Positions 9,850 through 19,518 of a stretch of DNA of 64,000 nt are shown here, piece by piece. Each line of letters opens with the position of its first letter. Within the stretch, counting starts at the first letter, position 1. The stretch is from JAHEFU01 sp041395205 (GTDB taxonomy: Bacteria; 4484-113; JAFGCY01). The stretch is taken from positions 930,001 to 994,000 of the forward strand of contig JAWLAZ010000001.1 in NCBI GenBank assembly GCA_041395205.1, read 5' to 3'. Position numbers and translations under genes: made by a program. The notes under the pieces were generated by a model. The model saw nothing but the letters and a program-made list of their open reading frames with translations, ran no database searches and had not been told where the DNA came from.

Positions 9850-11256
9850 ATGACATTCGTTCCCAACACGGCGGCTCAGCGCGCCGAGATGCTGAAGGAA
9901 ATCGGCGTCGGGCGCTTCGAGGACCTGCTCGTGGCAATCCCCGCGGAGCTGATCATGCAGCGTCCGCTGCGCGTGCCCGAGGCCCATGGGGAAGTCGAGC
10001 TCAGCCGGGCCGTGGAGGCCCTGGTGGGGCGCAACCTGCGCATCCCGCCCAGCCGCGTCTTCGCCGGCGGCGGAGCCTACATGCACCACGTCCCGAGCGT
10101 GGTCGATGAAATCAGCTCGCGCGGCGAATTCTACACCGCCTACACCCCCTACCAGCCCGAGATCAGCCAGGGCTACCTGCAGAGCATCTACGAATACCAG
10201 AGCTACATCTGCATGCTGACCGGGATGGACATCTCCAATGCCAGCGGCTACGACGGCGCGACGACGCTTGCCGATGCCGTGCTGATGAGCAACTACGTGC
10301 ACAAGGGCAAGCGCAAGCGCGTGCTGTTCGCGCCCTTCGTGAATGCCGAGTTCCGCAATGTGGTGGACACCTACGCGATCGGCATGGACATGCAGACGGA
10401 GGTCCTGCCCGCCGACAGCCAGGGCCGGCTCGATCCCGCCAGCCTGCGTGAGGCCCTCAGTGACGACGTGGCCTGCGTGATCTTCCAGTATCCCGACTGC
10501 CTCGGCTACCTCGAGGAGGAGCTGGAGGCCCTGAGCGCCGTCGTCCGTGAAAGCGGCGCGCTCAACATCTTCAGCTTCTACCCCTACGCCGCCGGCCTGC
10601 TCAGGACCCCCGGCGAGCTGGGCGCGGACATCGTCTGCGGTGAGGCCCAGTGCTTCGGCAACTATGTCAACTACGGCGGCCCCTACTGCGGCTTCCTCGC
10701 CTGCCGCGAGGAGTACGTGCGCGTGCTGCCCGGCCGCCTGATCGGGCGCACGGTCTGCCAGCGTGACGGCGAGCCCGGGATGGGCTTCGTGATGACCCTG
10801 CAGGCCCGTGAGCAGCACATCCGCCGCAACAAGGCGATGAGCAACATCTGCTCCAACCAGGCCCTGCTGGCGCTCAGAGCCTGCATCTACCTCGGCTGCG
10901 TGGGCCGCAACGGCTTCCGCCAGCTCGCGGCGCAGTGCCATGCCACGGCGCTCGCCGCGCATGAGGCCCTGCTCAGCATCGGCGGCGTGCAGGATGCCTA
11001 CCCCGAGCGGCACTTCTTCAATGAATTCACGCTGCGCTTCCCCACGGGCATGGCCCGGGCCATCCGCAGCCGCGGGCTGGAGCAGGGCATGCTGGCGGGG
11101 ATCTTCCCGCTGGTGGAAAGCGATGGCAACTCCGCCGGCAATGCCAATGCCGCGCAAGTGGAGGACTGCCTGAGCTTCGCCTTCACCGAGATCCACACCC
11201 CCGAGGACATCGAGGCCCTCTGCGGCCTGGTACGTGAGGTGCTGAATGCAGCCTAA
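9850..11256 (+). CDS. gcvPA: Glycine dehydrogenase (decarboxylating) subunit 1
   Basis: 468 residues, the normal length of the N-terminal half of a split P protein. The start follows GAAGG. Family signatures include FVPNTAAQRAEML at the N-terminus, FAGGGAYMHHVPS, YTPYQPEISQGYLQ and NASGYDGATTLADAV. With subunit 2 it forms the PLP enzyme that decarboxylates glycine and passes the aminomethyl group to GcvH. Its end overlaps the gcvPB start by 11 nt, indicating translational coupling and equal output. Confidence 0.97.
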   Translation: MTFVPNTAAQRAEMLKEIGVGRFEDLLVAIPAELIMQRPLRVPEAHGEVELSRAVEALVGRNLRIPPSRVFAGGGAYMHHVPSVVDEISSRGEFYTAYTPYQPEISQGYLQSIYEYQSYICMLTGMDISNASGYDGATTLADAVLMSNYVHKGKRKRVLFAPFVNAEFRNVVDTYAIGMDMQTEVLPADSQGRLDPASLREALSDDVACVIFQYPDCLGYLEEELEALSAVVRESGALNIFSFYPYAAGLLRTPGELGADIVCGEAQCFGNYVNYGGPYCGFLACREEYVRVLPGRLIGRTVCQRDGEPGMGFVMTLQAREQHIRRNKAMSNICSNQALLALRACIYLGCVGRNGFRQLAAQCHATALAAHEALLSIGGVQDAYPERHFFNEFTLRFPTGMARAIRSRGLEQGMLAGIFPLVESDGNSAGNANAAQVEDCLSFAFTEIHTPEDIEALCGLVREVLNAA

Positions 11257-12772
11257 CCAGAGCAAGCTGATCTTTGAATATGACGTTGAGAACCGCCACG
11301 GCACCCAGGTCGTGGGCGGGATGCGCAGTGGCCGGCTGGAGGACCATCCGCGCCGCCTGCCGCAGAAGCTGCTGCGCCAGGAGCGCCTGCCCCTGCCCCA
11401 GGTGGGCGAGCTGGAGCTGACCCGGCACTATGTGAAGCTGGCCCAGGACAGCTTCGGGATCGACACCGGCTTCTACCCGCTGGGTTCCTGCACGATGAAG
11501 TACAACCCCAAGGCCTGCGAGCGCTATGTCAAGCATCCGGGCTTTGCCAACACCCACCCGCAGCAGCCGGTGGAGAGCCTGCCGGGCTTCCTGCAGATCT
11601 TCGCAGACCTGCAGGACTGGCTGGCGGACATGACCGGGATGGATAGCATCAGCCTCACGCCTGCCGCCGGGGCCCAGGGTGAATTCGCCGGGATGCTGAT
11701 CTTCAAGCGCTACTTCGAGAGCCGCGGCGAGCATCAGCGTACGGTGATGATCGTGCCGGACAGTGCGCATGGCACCAACCCCGCCAGCGCCGTGCTCTCC
11801 GGCTTCGAGGTCGCGGAGGTCAAATGCGCCGATGCCGACGGGATCATGAACCTTGAGATCCTCAATGAGGTGATCGAGAAGCATGGTGCGGAGCGCATCG
11901 CCGGCATCATGCTGACGAACCCCTCCACGCTGGGCACCTTCGAGAAGGACATCCTCGCCGTGAGCGAGCGCATGCATGAGATCGGCGCGCTGCTCTACTA
12001 CGACGGTGCCAACCTCAATGCGCTGCTCGGCATCGCCCGGCCCGGTGACATGGGCTTCGACCTGATCCACATCAACACCCACAAGACATTGTCAACGCCG
12101 CACGGCGGCGGCGGTCCGGGCAGCGGCCCGATCGGCGTGAAGGAACACCTCGCGCCCTTCCTGCCGCATCCGCACGTGCGCACGACGGAGAACGGCCATG
12201 AGTTCTACCGTCCGGAGCAGAGCATCGGCCGCATGAAGCTCTTCCACGGCCAGTTCGGGATCCTCGTGCGGGCCTGGCTCTACATCCTGCTGCACGGCCC
12301 CGAGGGTCTGAAGCGCATCAGCGAGAATGCGATCATCAATGCCAACTACCTGCAGGCGCGCCTCAAGGAACACTACCCGGTGCGCTATGACAAGTGGTCC
12401 GACGGGCGCGACCGCTACTGCATGCATGAATTCGTTGCCAGCTGCGGGCGCCTGAAGAAGGAGGTCGGGGTCAGCGCGAAGGACATTGCCAAGGCGCTCC
12501 TGAACGCCGGCTACCACGCGCCGACGACCTACTTCCCGCTGATCATCGAGGAAGCGCTGATGATCGAACCGACGGAGACCGAGAGCAAGGAACTGCTGGA
12601 CGCCTTCGCGGACGTGATGCTCGATCTGCACCGCCAGGCCCGCGTGGATGCGGATTCCCTGCGCGAGCTGCCGAATCTGCGCATCAAGAACCTCGATGAA
12701 ACCTACGCGGCCCGGCACATCGACGTGCGCTGGCAGCCGCAGGAACAGGCGGGACGGAGCTCAGCGGGCTAG
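11246..12772 (+). CDS. gcvPB: Glycine dehydrogenase (decarboxylating) subunit 2
   Basis: 508 residues, the C-terminal, PLP-binding half of the split P protein. The PLP lysine is in HINTHKTLSTPHGGG. GFYPLGSCTMKYNPK and AHGTNPASA are diagnostic. Translation starts inside the end of gcvPA. A split P protein occurs in many Firmicutes, archaea and deep-branching phyla, while most Proteobacteria use a fused one. No terminator follows; repeat DNA begins directly downstream. Confidence 0.97.
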   Translation: MQPNQSKLIFEYDVENRHGTQVVGGMRSGRLEDHPRRLPQKLLRQERLPLPQVGELELTRHYVKLAQDSFGIDTGFYPLGSCTMKYNPKACERYVKHPGFANTHPQQPVESLPGFLQIFADLQDWLADMTGMDSISLTPAAGAQGEFAGMLIFKRYFESRGEHQRTVMIVPDSAHGTNPASAVLSGFEVAEVKCADADGIMNLEILNEVIEKHGAERIAGIMLTNPSTLGTFEKDILAVSERMHEIGALLYYDGANLNALLGIARPGDMGFDLIHINTHKTLSTPHGGGGPGSGPIGVKEHLAPFLPHPHVRTTENGHEFYRPEQSIGRMKLFHGQFGILVRAWLYILLHGPEGLKRISENAIINANYLQARLKEHYPVRYDKWSDGRDRYCMHEFVASCGRLKKEVGVSAKDIAKALLNAGYHAPTTYFPLIIEEALMIEPTETESKELLDAFADVMLDLHRQARVDADSLRELPNLRIKNLDETYAARHIDVRWQPQEQAGRSSAG

Positions 12773-13020
12773 GGGAGGTGCGGCGCGAGCCGGGCAATGG
12801 AGGTCCGGCGCGCGCCGGGCAATGGAGGCCGGATGTCAGTCCAGCAGAACGCAGAGGTGCGCAGCTTGCCTGTGCACAATGGCACGGTGGAATAGTCTGA
12901 ATAGTTCGGATAGTGCGAATAGTGGCAACAGTTGGAGCGCGAGCGTTCAGCTCGCTGGTGCGGCGGCATTCAGCCGCCGGAAACGTGATCAGTGAAGCGT
13001 GAACATCAAACCGTACGTGT
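12773..13020. repeat. Short direct repeats downstream of gcvPB
   Basis: Two copies of a GC-rich unit ending CCGGGCAATGGAGG lie at 12782-12830. A four-fold 9-bp tandem of the form GAATAGTNN lies at about 12892-12928. Two small hairpins follow at 12935-12985: GAGCGCGAGCGTTCAGCTC and GCGGCATTCAGCCGC. There is no coding signal. Confidence 0.6.
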
Positions 13021-13830
13021 GCGGCTGCGCGCCTCGCACTTGCCCGGGTGATTTCTCTCAGGCGCGGCCCCGTCAAAACCGCGCATCACGAGAGGGCTTA
13101 TATCAACGCAGAGCCGCCGAGACGCAGTGGAACTCTGGGATTGTCAACGCCAAGGCACTAAGGGATTCAGGAAGGGCAATATCCAAATCGACAAAGTACC
13201 GGCGCGGCCCCGCCGCTCATGCAAGAGGGCATAGCGAAGTAAGCGTTGCTGACGGGATTGGCAAGCCCATTGTAATTATCTGTGAGCTCGGTGCCTCTGT
13301 GTTTGATGAAACCAATGCAGCAAATTGCGTTGTCAGCCCAGCGTTGCGGGCCGCATAAGGGACTGCCATGCTCGCATGCTTGGCAATTCAAACACAGAGA
13401 CACGGAGATCACAGAGCTTCTGGAATCTAGGTGGTGGGTAGTCGCAATCACTTCGCGGCCGGATCTGACAACATAATTATTTCTCTCAGCGCCTCTCTTC
13501 AGACTCTGCGCCTCTGCGCCATCAAAACCATGCTGGCGATCACGATGTTGCCCGCGCGGCTGCGCGCCTCGCAGATGCTCGGGTGACGCTGAGTACGTAA
13601 GTAACGCTTATATCAACGAAGAGCCGCCGAGATGCAGAGGAATTCGGGGATTGGCAACGCTAAGGCGCCAAGGGATTCAGGAAGGGCAATATCCAAATGG
13701 ACAAAGTAGCGGCGCGGCCCCGCCGCGATTGGGAGAAGGCAAAGCGAATTAGGCATGGCTTTTAGGATAGGCAACTCCTTTTCAATCTCTGTGTCCTCGG
13801 TGCCTCTGTGTTTGATCCCGGTTCACTGCA
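13021..13830. repeat. Composite interspersed repeat, block 1
   Basis: Non-coding mosaic of recurring modules: a GC hairpin ACCGGCGCGGCCCCGCCGC (13198, 13708), a TGTGAGCTCGGTGCCTCTG line (13283), GTTGGCAATTCAAACACAG (near 13380), TGCGCGCCTCGCAGATGC (13562), and CAGAGCCGCCGAGACGCAG (13108). Module order is shared with blocks at 15.1-15.5 and 17.2-18.6 kb. Any ORFs in it are short and unlike known proteins. Confidence 0.8.
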
Positions 13831-13872
13831 ATGCAGATCAGCCCAATATGCCTAATCTGCTATATTTCACTG

Positions 13873-15105
13873 ATGGACAATCCGGGGAAAACGGAATCAG
13901 CTTCCAATACTGCTGAGCAAGCGGCCGGTGCCCGCGAACAACAGCCAGGCTCCAGCCGGAAAATCCTGAAGGCAGTAAGGTGGAGTCTGCTGCTCGCCTG
14001 GCTGTATCTGCTGCCAGCCATGGTTTCGTTCTTCTACGTTTCCCCGGCAGCGAAACTGGTGCAGCGCGATTCACGGAACTTCGTCTGGGACTGGCGCAGC
14101 GACATGCAGGATGGCCTGTTTGCCAGGATTGAAGTTGATGATGGCCTGCGGCTAGAGATCCATAGTCCGGCGGATACTGAAGTTGCCAGTGTTCCGTTCG
14201 CTGACTTCGCCGGCAAGGGCGGTCCGCTGGCCCAGCAGGCCTGGGTGCATGTTGTTGGAAAGCATATCCTGATCAGCAATCCGGAGAAAGGTGTATGGTG
14301 TCTTGACGAAGCGGGGAAGAAGCTCTGGGAGTTGCCTGACATGGCATTGTCACGGGCATTCGGGGCTGCACCGGCAATCTGCAATGGACGGATGATTCTG
14401 GCAGGCGAGCAGAAGCTGCTGGCCGTGGATGATGATGGCAGCATTGCCTGGGAATATCGTGGAAGCCCGGGATCGCATCTCTACTGTACGCAGGCGGATG
14501 CAGAGAGGATGTTCCTGGCATCCGGCACCGCAATCGAAATGCTGTCCGCATCCGGCGAGTTGCTTGAATCCATTGAGCTGGATGCTGACAACATCACGGC
14601 CTGTGTGATGGACTCCAGCCAGCGTCCGGTTTTCAGTGAAATGCATGAGTCGGATAGTACGAGCTTCACGCTCAGGCGGCTGGAACCGGATGGCAGCATC
14701 ACTGAACTGCTGCATATTCCCCAGCCTGGTACGAAGCCGGTCAAACCCGCTGGGATCTACTGGCTGCGAGCGGCAAATGGCAATGATGTGCTTGCATTCA
14801 CCACAGCCGGTGTGTTCAGGGTGGATCAGGCTGGAAATGTCACTCAACTCACGGATGTTGATGCCATCCATGCGGAATACCTTCCCAATGCAGGCCTGCT
14901 GGCAACTGACAACACGCTTAACGGAGACCAGACATTCTTCAACGCTGCCTTCGGCTGCCGCAGGATCCAGCTGATTGACATGGATGGCAAGGTGCAGCGA
15001 AGTTTCTACAAGAAGTTCTGGTTCACACAGGGATTCGCGGATGATCAGGAGGGACATGTCTACCAGCTCAGTCGCAGGGGCGGCCTGCGCCAGCTGGTCT
15101 ACTGA
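13873..15105 (+). CDS. Membrane-anchored beta-propeller protein
   Basis: 410 residues from ATG 13873, which is placed 6 nt after TATATT (leaderless geometry). A polar N-terminal tail of about 35 residues is followed by one membrane helix (SLLLAWLYLLPAMVSFFYV). The periplasmic part has PQQ/WD-like blades (ISNPEKGVWCLDEAGKKLWELP, LAVDDDGSIAWEYRG). It resembles PQQ-like propellers without enzymatic motifs and is likely a sensing or scaffold protein. It lies between two repeat blocks and is not in an operon. The topology resembles the FG-GAP proteins at 15679 and 55156. Confidence 0.75.
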   Translation: MDNPGKTESASNTAEQAAGAREQQPGSSRKILKAVRWSLLLAWLYLLPAMVSFFYVSPAAKLVQRDSRNFVWDWRSDMQDGLFARIEVDDGLRLEIHSPADTEVASVPFADFAGKGGPLAQQAWVHVVGKHILISNPEKGVWCLDEAGKKLWELPDMALSRAFGAAPAICNGRMILAGEQKLLAVDDDGSIAWEYRGSPGSHLYCTQADAERMFLASGTAIEMLSASGELLESIELDADNITACVMDSSQRPVFSEMHESDSTSFTLRRLEPDGSITELLHIPQPGTKPVKPAGIYWLRAANGNDVLAFTTAGVFRVDQAGNVTQLTDVDAIHAEYLPNAGLLATDNTLNGDQTFFNAAFGCRRIQLIDMDGKVQRSFYKKFWFTQGFADDQEGHVYQLSRRGGLRQLVY

Positions 15106-15119
15106 AGCCTGCGAGCTGC

Positions 15120-15500
15120 TTCCTGACTCTGTGAGCTCGGTGCCTCTGTGTTTGATAAATCCCCTGCAGTAAATTGCGTTGTCAGCCCAGTGTTGCGGGC
15201 CGCATAAGGGACTGCCATGCTCGCAAGGTTGGCAATTCAAACACAGAGACACAGAGAGCACGGAGTTATTGGAATCTGACTGGTGGAAAGACGCAATCAC
15301 TTCGCGGTATTCCCTTTCTGGCGCTGCGAGGCAGCGCCGGTACAGACATCAGTGAGCAGTAAAGCGTGAACAGTGAGGTGTACCGGCGCGGCCCCGCCGC
15401 GCTTGGGAGAGGGCATAGCGAAGTAAGCATGGCTTATGGGATTGGCAAGCCCGTCGTAATCCTCTGTGGCCTCGGTGTCTCTGTGTTTGATCCCGGTACG
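15120..15500. repeat. Composite interspersed repeat, block 2
   Basis: Begins 15 bp after the preceding gene. It contains GAGCTCGGTGCCTCTGTG (15132), GCGTTGTCAGCCCAGTG (15176), GTTGGCAATTCAAACACAG (15228), the GC hairpin (15379) and a second CCTCGGTGTCTCTGTG. It shares order and high identity with the other blocks. Confidence 0.8.
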
Positions 15501-15539
15501 CCATAGGGATGGGAGATTCTTGCCGGTGGTTGGCCGCTC

Positions 15540-15615
15540 CCGGCCGTATATCCATCAGCTATGCTGGCGGCTGAAGGCCGCCGCATCTGCGAGCTGAATG
15601 CTCGCGCTCCTTCTG
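15540..15615. repeat. Micro-hairpin modules
   Basis: GCGGCTGAAGGCCGCCGC and GAGCTGAATGCTCGCGCTCC are adjacent small palindromes with a TGA-containing loop. They recur near 12950, 58070 and 58290. Confidence 0.6.
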
Positions 15616-15678
15616 CCAACTGCCAACTGCCCACTGCCTACAGACCACTGCCCGCCAGGCTGACAGCATGGCCTCCGT

Positions 15679-16926
15679 TCAGGGATACAGCAGCAGGCGG
15701 TTGTCAAGCAGGATCACCAGGTGCTCGCGGCCCTGGCCGTCGGTGATCACGTCCATCTGCTCCAGCATCGCCCCGAATTCCTCGTAGTACAGGCAGGTCC
15801 CGGCGTCGTCAAACAGGTGCAGCGCCGAATCCATCCCGTAGCCCCCGCTGCCCGTGGCATACTCCCGCTTTCCGTCGCCGTCGATGTCAACCGGCACGAT
15901 GCGGCTGACCCCGCCCATCGTGTTAGACTGGGCCGGAAAGTTCAGCCGGGTGTAGGCTCCGCTGCCGACATTCAGATAGGCCCCCGTGGAGCTGAACAGC
16001 TCCTCGCAGCCGTCGCCATCCACGTCATGCGCGAGCACCGGCCAGCCGCTGTCCTGCCAGATCCCGGACAGCAGCTCCTCCTGCTCCTCCGGCCGGCGGC
16101 GCACGAGGATCTCGCCGTTGGCACCGCTGCGCGTGAAGAGCAGTTCGGCGCAGCCGTCGCCATCTGTGTCACCCCAGAGCGGGCTGTAGTCCTCGCGGCG
16201 GGTCTGCATTTCATGCAGCAGCTGCCCGCTGCTGTCATAGACCAGCACCTTCGTGCCGTCACTGCTGGACAGTACCAGTTCCAGTGCGCCGTCGCCGTTG
16301 ACATCGACGCAGGCCCGGCCGTTGCCGGCGCTGCCGTCCAGGCTCACGAGCGCCTGGTGCTGCAGGTCATAGACGGTGACCTGCTCCGAGCCCATCTGCG
16401 TGCCGGCCATCAGGTCCACCAGCTCATCGCGACCGTCGTTGCCATAATCCCAGACCGCGGTGCGGTACATGTAGAGCGGCGAGTTCGTGCCGCTGCTGAG
16501 CGTGCTGCCGTCGGGCAGCACCGTCACGTCGCTGTAGCTGAACTGCTGCGCGCTGTTCATGCTGCGGAACATGTTGCCGGAGGTGATGTTGCTCAGGCCC
16601 GGGAGCAGGGCCTCCTCGCTGCCGTCGCCATCGAAGTCCCCGCAGAGCAGGGCCGGGCTCATCATCATCCGCCGCCCCAGCGGCTCCTGCCAGGCGAGCT
16701 GTGTGCCGACCAGCACGTCGGGTTTCGGCAGCATCCCGGCGCTCATGCTGGTCTGGCCGCTCATCATCCGCGAGAAGTGCATCGCCCCGTAGATCAGCCC
16801 GCCGATGCCGGCCAGCAGGGGAATCACGAAGCAGCCGATGATCAGCGGCAGGTAGTTGGGTTTGCGCGGCGGCGGCAGCTCGCGGCGCCAGCCCTCGGGA
16901 TCAGCCTTGTACTGGTCGAATGACAT
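15679..16926 (-). CDS. Membrane-anchored FG-GAP/VCBS repeat protein
   Basis: 415 residues. A cytoplasmic tail (PPPRKPNY) precedes one transmembrane helix (LIIGCFVIPLLAGIGGLIYG). The exported part carries repeated calcium-binding loops of the FG-GAP/integrin-alpha type (GDFDGDGSEEALLPG, DVNGDGALELVL, GDTDGDGCAELLF, DVDGDGCEELF, DIDGDGKREY), consistent with a beta-propeller. It probably binds Ca2+ and a surface polymer or protein; there are no catalytic residues. A TATGAT box lies 11 nt before the ATG. It is a clear paralogue of 55156-56406. Its + strand carries a long open frame that is a compositional shadow. Confidence 0.8.
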   Translation of the reverse strand: MSFDQYKADPEGWRRELPPPRKPNYLPLIIGCFVIPLLAGIGGLIYGAMHFSRMMSGQTSMSAGMLPKPDVLVGTQLAWQEPLGRRMMMSPALLCGDFDGDGSEEALLPGLSNITSGNMFRSMNSAQQFSYSDVTVLPDGSTLSSGTNSPLYMYRTAVWDYGNDGRDELVDLMAGTQMGSEQVTVYDLQHQALVSLDGSAGNGRACVDVNGDGALELVLSSSDGTKVLVYDSSGQLLHEMQTRREDYSPLWGDTDGDGCAELLFTRSGANGEILVRRRPEEQEELLSGIWQDSGWPVLAHDVDGDGCEELFSSTGAYLNVGSGAYTRLNFPAQSNTMGGVSRIVPVDIDGDGKREYATGSGGYGMDSALHLFDDAGTCLYYEEFGAMLEQMDVITDGQGREHLVILLDNRLLLYP

Positions 16927-16947
16927 GCGTGATCAGCATCATAGCCG

Positions 16948-17030
16948 ATGAAGACAGGGATCAGGGACCGGGGACCTGGGACCGGGGATCAGGGACCGGG
17001 GGTCGGGGATCGGGGACCGGGGGTGCGTAG
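16948..17030. repeat. Short-period G-rich tandem repeat
   Basis: Imperfect repeats of about 7-15 bp built from GGGGACCGGG and GGGATCAGG, directly upstream of the FG-GAP gene start on the opposite strand. The G-runs could form a quadruplex on the + strand. Confidence 0.65.
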
Positions 17031-17159
17031 CGGCGATACTCCTGTCGCCGGAGCAGTGGAGCAGTTAAGTTCGGATAGTGGAAGAAGTGGCAACAGTGAT
17101 TGGGAGCGCGAGCATAGCGAAGCAAGCATGGCAGCCGGATCTGGCATGCAGCCGCCGAA

Positions 17160-18605
17160 ACTCGTGATCTGCGTGCTCTGCGTGAACATCATACTGGCGA
17201 TCATTGTTGCGCGGCTGCGCGCCTCGCAGATGCCCGGGTGACACTGAGTATGAATGTGACGGTCTTATCAACGCAGAGCCGCAGAGACGCAGAGAATTCG
17301 GGGATTGTCAACGCGGAAGGAGCAAGTTCACCCTCGCGTGTTGGAAGGGCAATATAACATCTGTGGACAAGGCGTACCGGCGCGGCCCCGCCGCGCATGC
17401 GAAAGGGCTAGCGAAGCAAGCGTTACTGACGGGATTGGCAATCCCATTGTAATCCTCTGTGAGCTCGGCGCGCCTGCGTTTGCAATAGCCCCTGCAGCTG
17501 ATTGCGTTGTCAGCCGAGTGAAGCGGGACGCATAAGGGACAGCCATGATCGCAGGGTTGGCAATTCAAACACAGAGACACGGAGAGCACAGAGCTTCTTG
17601 AATCTGAGTGGTGGGAAGTCGCAATCACTCCGCGGCCGGATCTGGCAACATAATTATTCCTCTCAGCGCCTCTCTTCATTCTCTGCGGCTCTGCGCCAAT
17701 AAAACCAGACTGGCGATCACGGTTCGGCCCGCGCGGCTACGCGCCTCGCATATGCCCGGTTGACAACGAGGAAGCATGCAGCGGAGTTTCCAACGCAGAG
17801 CCGCCGAGACGCAGAGGTATTCGGGGATTGGCAACATACCCTGCCGCGCGGAGCGTATTGCGCACGAAGTTCACCCTCGCGTGTTGGCGTCGCCAGGCGC
17901 CGCCGGTACTAACATCTGTGGACAGTGAGGCGTACCGGCGCGGCCCCGCCGCGCATGCGAGAGGGTAGAGCGAAGTACACGTTACTGACGGGATTGGCAA
18001 GCCCATTCTAATCCTCTGTGAGCTCGACGCCTCTGAGTTTAAGAAAATCCCTGCAGCTTATTGCGTTGTCAGCCGAGTGAAGCGAGCCGCATAGGGGACA
18101 GCCATGAAAGCAAGATTGGCAATTCAAACACAGAGACACGGAGAGCACAGAGCTTTCGGAATCTGAGTGGTGGGAAGTCGCAATCGCTTCGCGGCCGGAT
18201 CTGGCAACATAATTATTCCTCTCAGCGCCTCTCTTCATTCTCTGCGGCTCTGCGCCAATATAGCCATACTGGCGATCATTGTTCCGCCCGCGCGGCTGCG
18301 CGCCTCGCAGATGCCCGGGTGACAGTGAGTTTGAATGTGGCGGTCTTATCAACGCAGAGCCGCCGAGACGCAGAGAGGTTTGGGGATTGGCAACATACCC
18401 TGCCGCGCGGAGCGTATTGCGCACGAAGTTCACCCTCGCGTGTTGGCGTCGCCAGGCGCCGCCGGTACAAACATCTGTGAACAGTGAAGCGTACCGGCGC
18501 GGCCCCGCCGCGCATGGGAGTGAAAACAGCGAGATACAAGATGCCGGCGAATTGGCAACCCAATTCTTATCCTCTGTGTCCTCGGTGCCTCTGTGTTTGA
18601 TCCCC
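17160..18605. repeat. Composite interspersed repeat, block 3 (two to three tandem units)
   Basis: The longest block: about 1.4 kb holding at least two successive full units (roughly 17200-17760 and 17728-18300) and a third partial one. Shared modules: TGCGCGCCTCGCAGATGC (17219, 18298), ACGCAGAGCCGCCGAGACG, GCAACATACCCTGCCGCGC (17838, 18390), the GC hairpin (17376, 17934, 18490), GTTGGCAATTCAAACACAG (17557) and CTCTCAGCGCCTCTCTTC. Unit ends are at CTCTGTGTTTGAT. No coding signal. Confidence 0.82.
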
Positions 18606-18850
18606 TTACGCCATTGGACCTGGATATTCACGGGCGTAAACGCCCTGCTACCAAAGTTCCGCAGTTTATTGATACCAACCCCATATTACGGTGGAAGGCC
18701 GTTCACGGCCGCCAAAGCCCGGCTACGACTGGCAGACGATTCACGGGCGTAAACGCCCGGCTACCAAATTATGGCGATTTGCAGGCGCAATCTCTTTGCC
18801 AGCGGTGGAAGGCCGTTCACAACCGCTTTTCTTCTCAGCCCCCCATCAGG
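18605..18850. repeat. Micro-hairpin modules of the GGGCGTAAACGCCC type
   Basis: CGGGCGTAAACGCCC followed by GCTACCA occurs at 18630 and 18744; GGCCGTTCACGGCC lies at 18697 with a decayed copy at 18810. They resemble modules at 58.0-58.3 kb in design (short perfect stem, loop with TAA or TGA, then GCTACC). Confidence 0.65.
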
Positions 18851-18952
18851 CCCATCCGCCCCCCATCCCATCCCACACCCTTGTCCACCAGTAAGTTCTC
18901 CCCTCATCCCCCAGTGAATGCATATTCATATTGACAAACATTGTTATATACA

Positions 18953-18981
18953 TTGCTAATATATTTGTTTTCCTGTATAAT
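18953..18981 (+). promoter_or_regulatory. Promoter in an AT-rich island
   Basis: TTGCTA (18953-18958), a 17-bp spacer, then TATAAT (18976-18981), within an AT-rich stretch (18920-18990) unusual for this DNA. It drives the gene at 19033 with a leader of about 45 nt containing a small CGCTG/CAGCG hairpin. Confidence 0.65.
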
Positions 18982-19032
18982 ACCTAACATTAGTAAGGCT
19001 CACGCTGCTTTACAGCGAGCCAGGAGGGGCAT

Positions 19033-19428
19033 ATGAAACTCTGTGAAAGCCTGCATGAGGATCCGAGCATCCGCGTCCTGCTGTGGTGCCTGCACGACGC
19101 CGGCGAACTCAGCGCCGACAGCCTGCGCGAATGCGGGCTGACGAGGACTGAGGCGGATGCCCTGATCCGCGATGAAAGCGGCCTGCTGCGCCGGCTGAAG
19201 CAGCGCGCCGCCCTGGCCACGCGCCTTACGGTGGAGCGCCTCGCGAAGCTGATCCGCAACCGCCTGGCCTATCACCTGGAGAACACCCAGAAGCAGTCCG
19301 AGCTGGCCTGCCTGCTGCGCAGCCTCAGGGGCCTGCCGGACTGGCTCTTCCCGGAATGGCAGCAGGGCAATGAGCGGAATCTGGAATCGCTGCTCAGTCT
19401 GGGTGGGCCTGTTGCCATCAGGAGCTGA
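19033..19428 (+). CDS. Small protein of unknown function
   Basis: 131 residues with a strong ribosome-binding site (GGAGGGG) 6 nt before the ATG. It is predicted all-helical. The middle (LTRTEADALIRDESGLLRRLKQR) suggests a helix-turn-helix-like fold, and the C-terminal part ends LRGLPDWLFPEWQ. I do not recognise the family. Strong SD, AT-rich promoter and position beside a toxin-antitoxin remnant suggest an accessory gene, possibly a regulator. It faces the TA pair convergently. Confidence 0.7.
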   Translation: MKLCESLHEDPSIRVLLWCLHDAGELSADSLRECGLTRTEADALIRDESGLLRRLKQRAALATRLTVERLAKLIRNRLAYHLENTQKQSELACLLRSLRGLPDWLFPEWQQGNERNLESLLSLGGPVAIRS

Positions 19429-19518
19429 GCCGGTACCAAACCTGGGGAAAGAGCTGCTGATGAAACTACCTGGGATAGTCGGGAAAGCTGAGCCTGGCAA
19501 TACTGTTGTTCCAGCTGC

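Noticed and set aside
9415..11304. A 629-residue open frame antisense to gcvH and gcvPA
   Set aside because: Both + strand genes are certain; the antisense frame is a codon-bias shadow.
13021..18605. CRISPR array
   Set aside because: Repeats are long composite units without uniform 25-40 bp repeats or unique spacers, and there are no cas genes.
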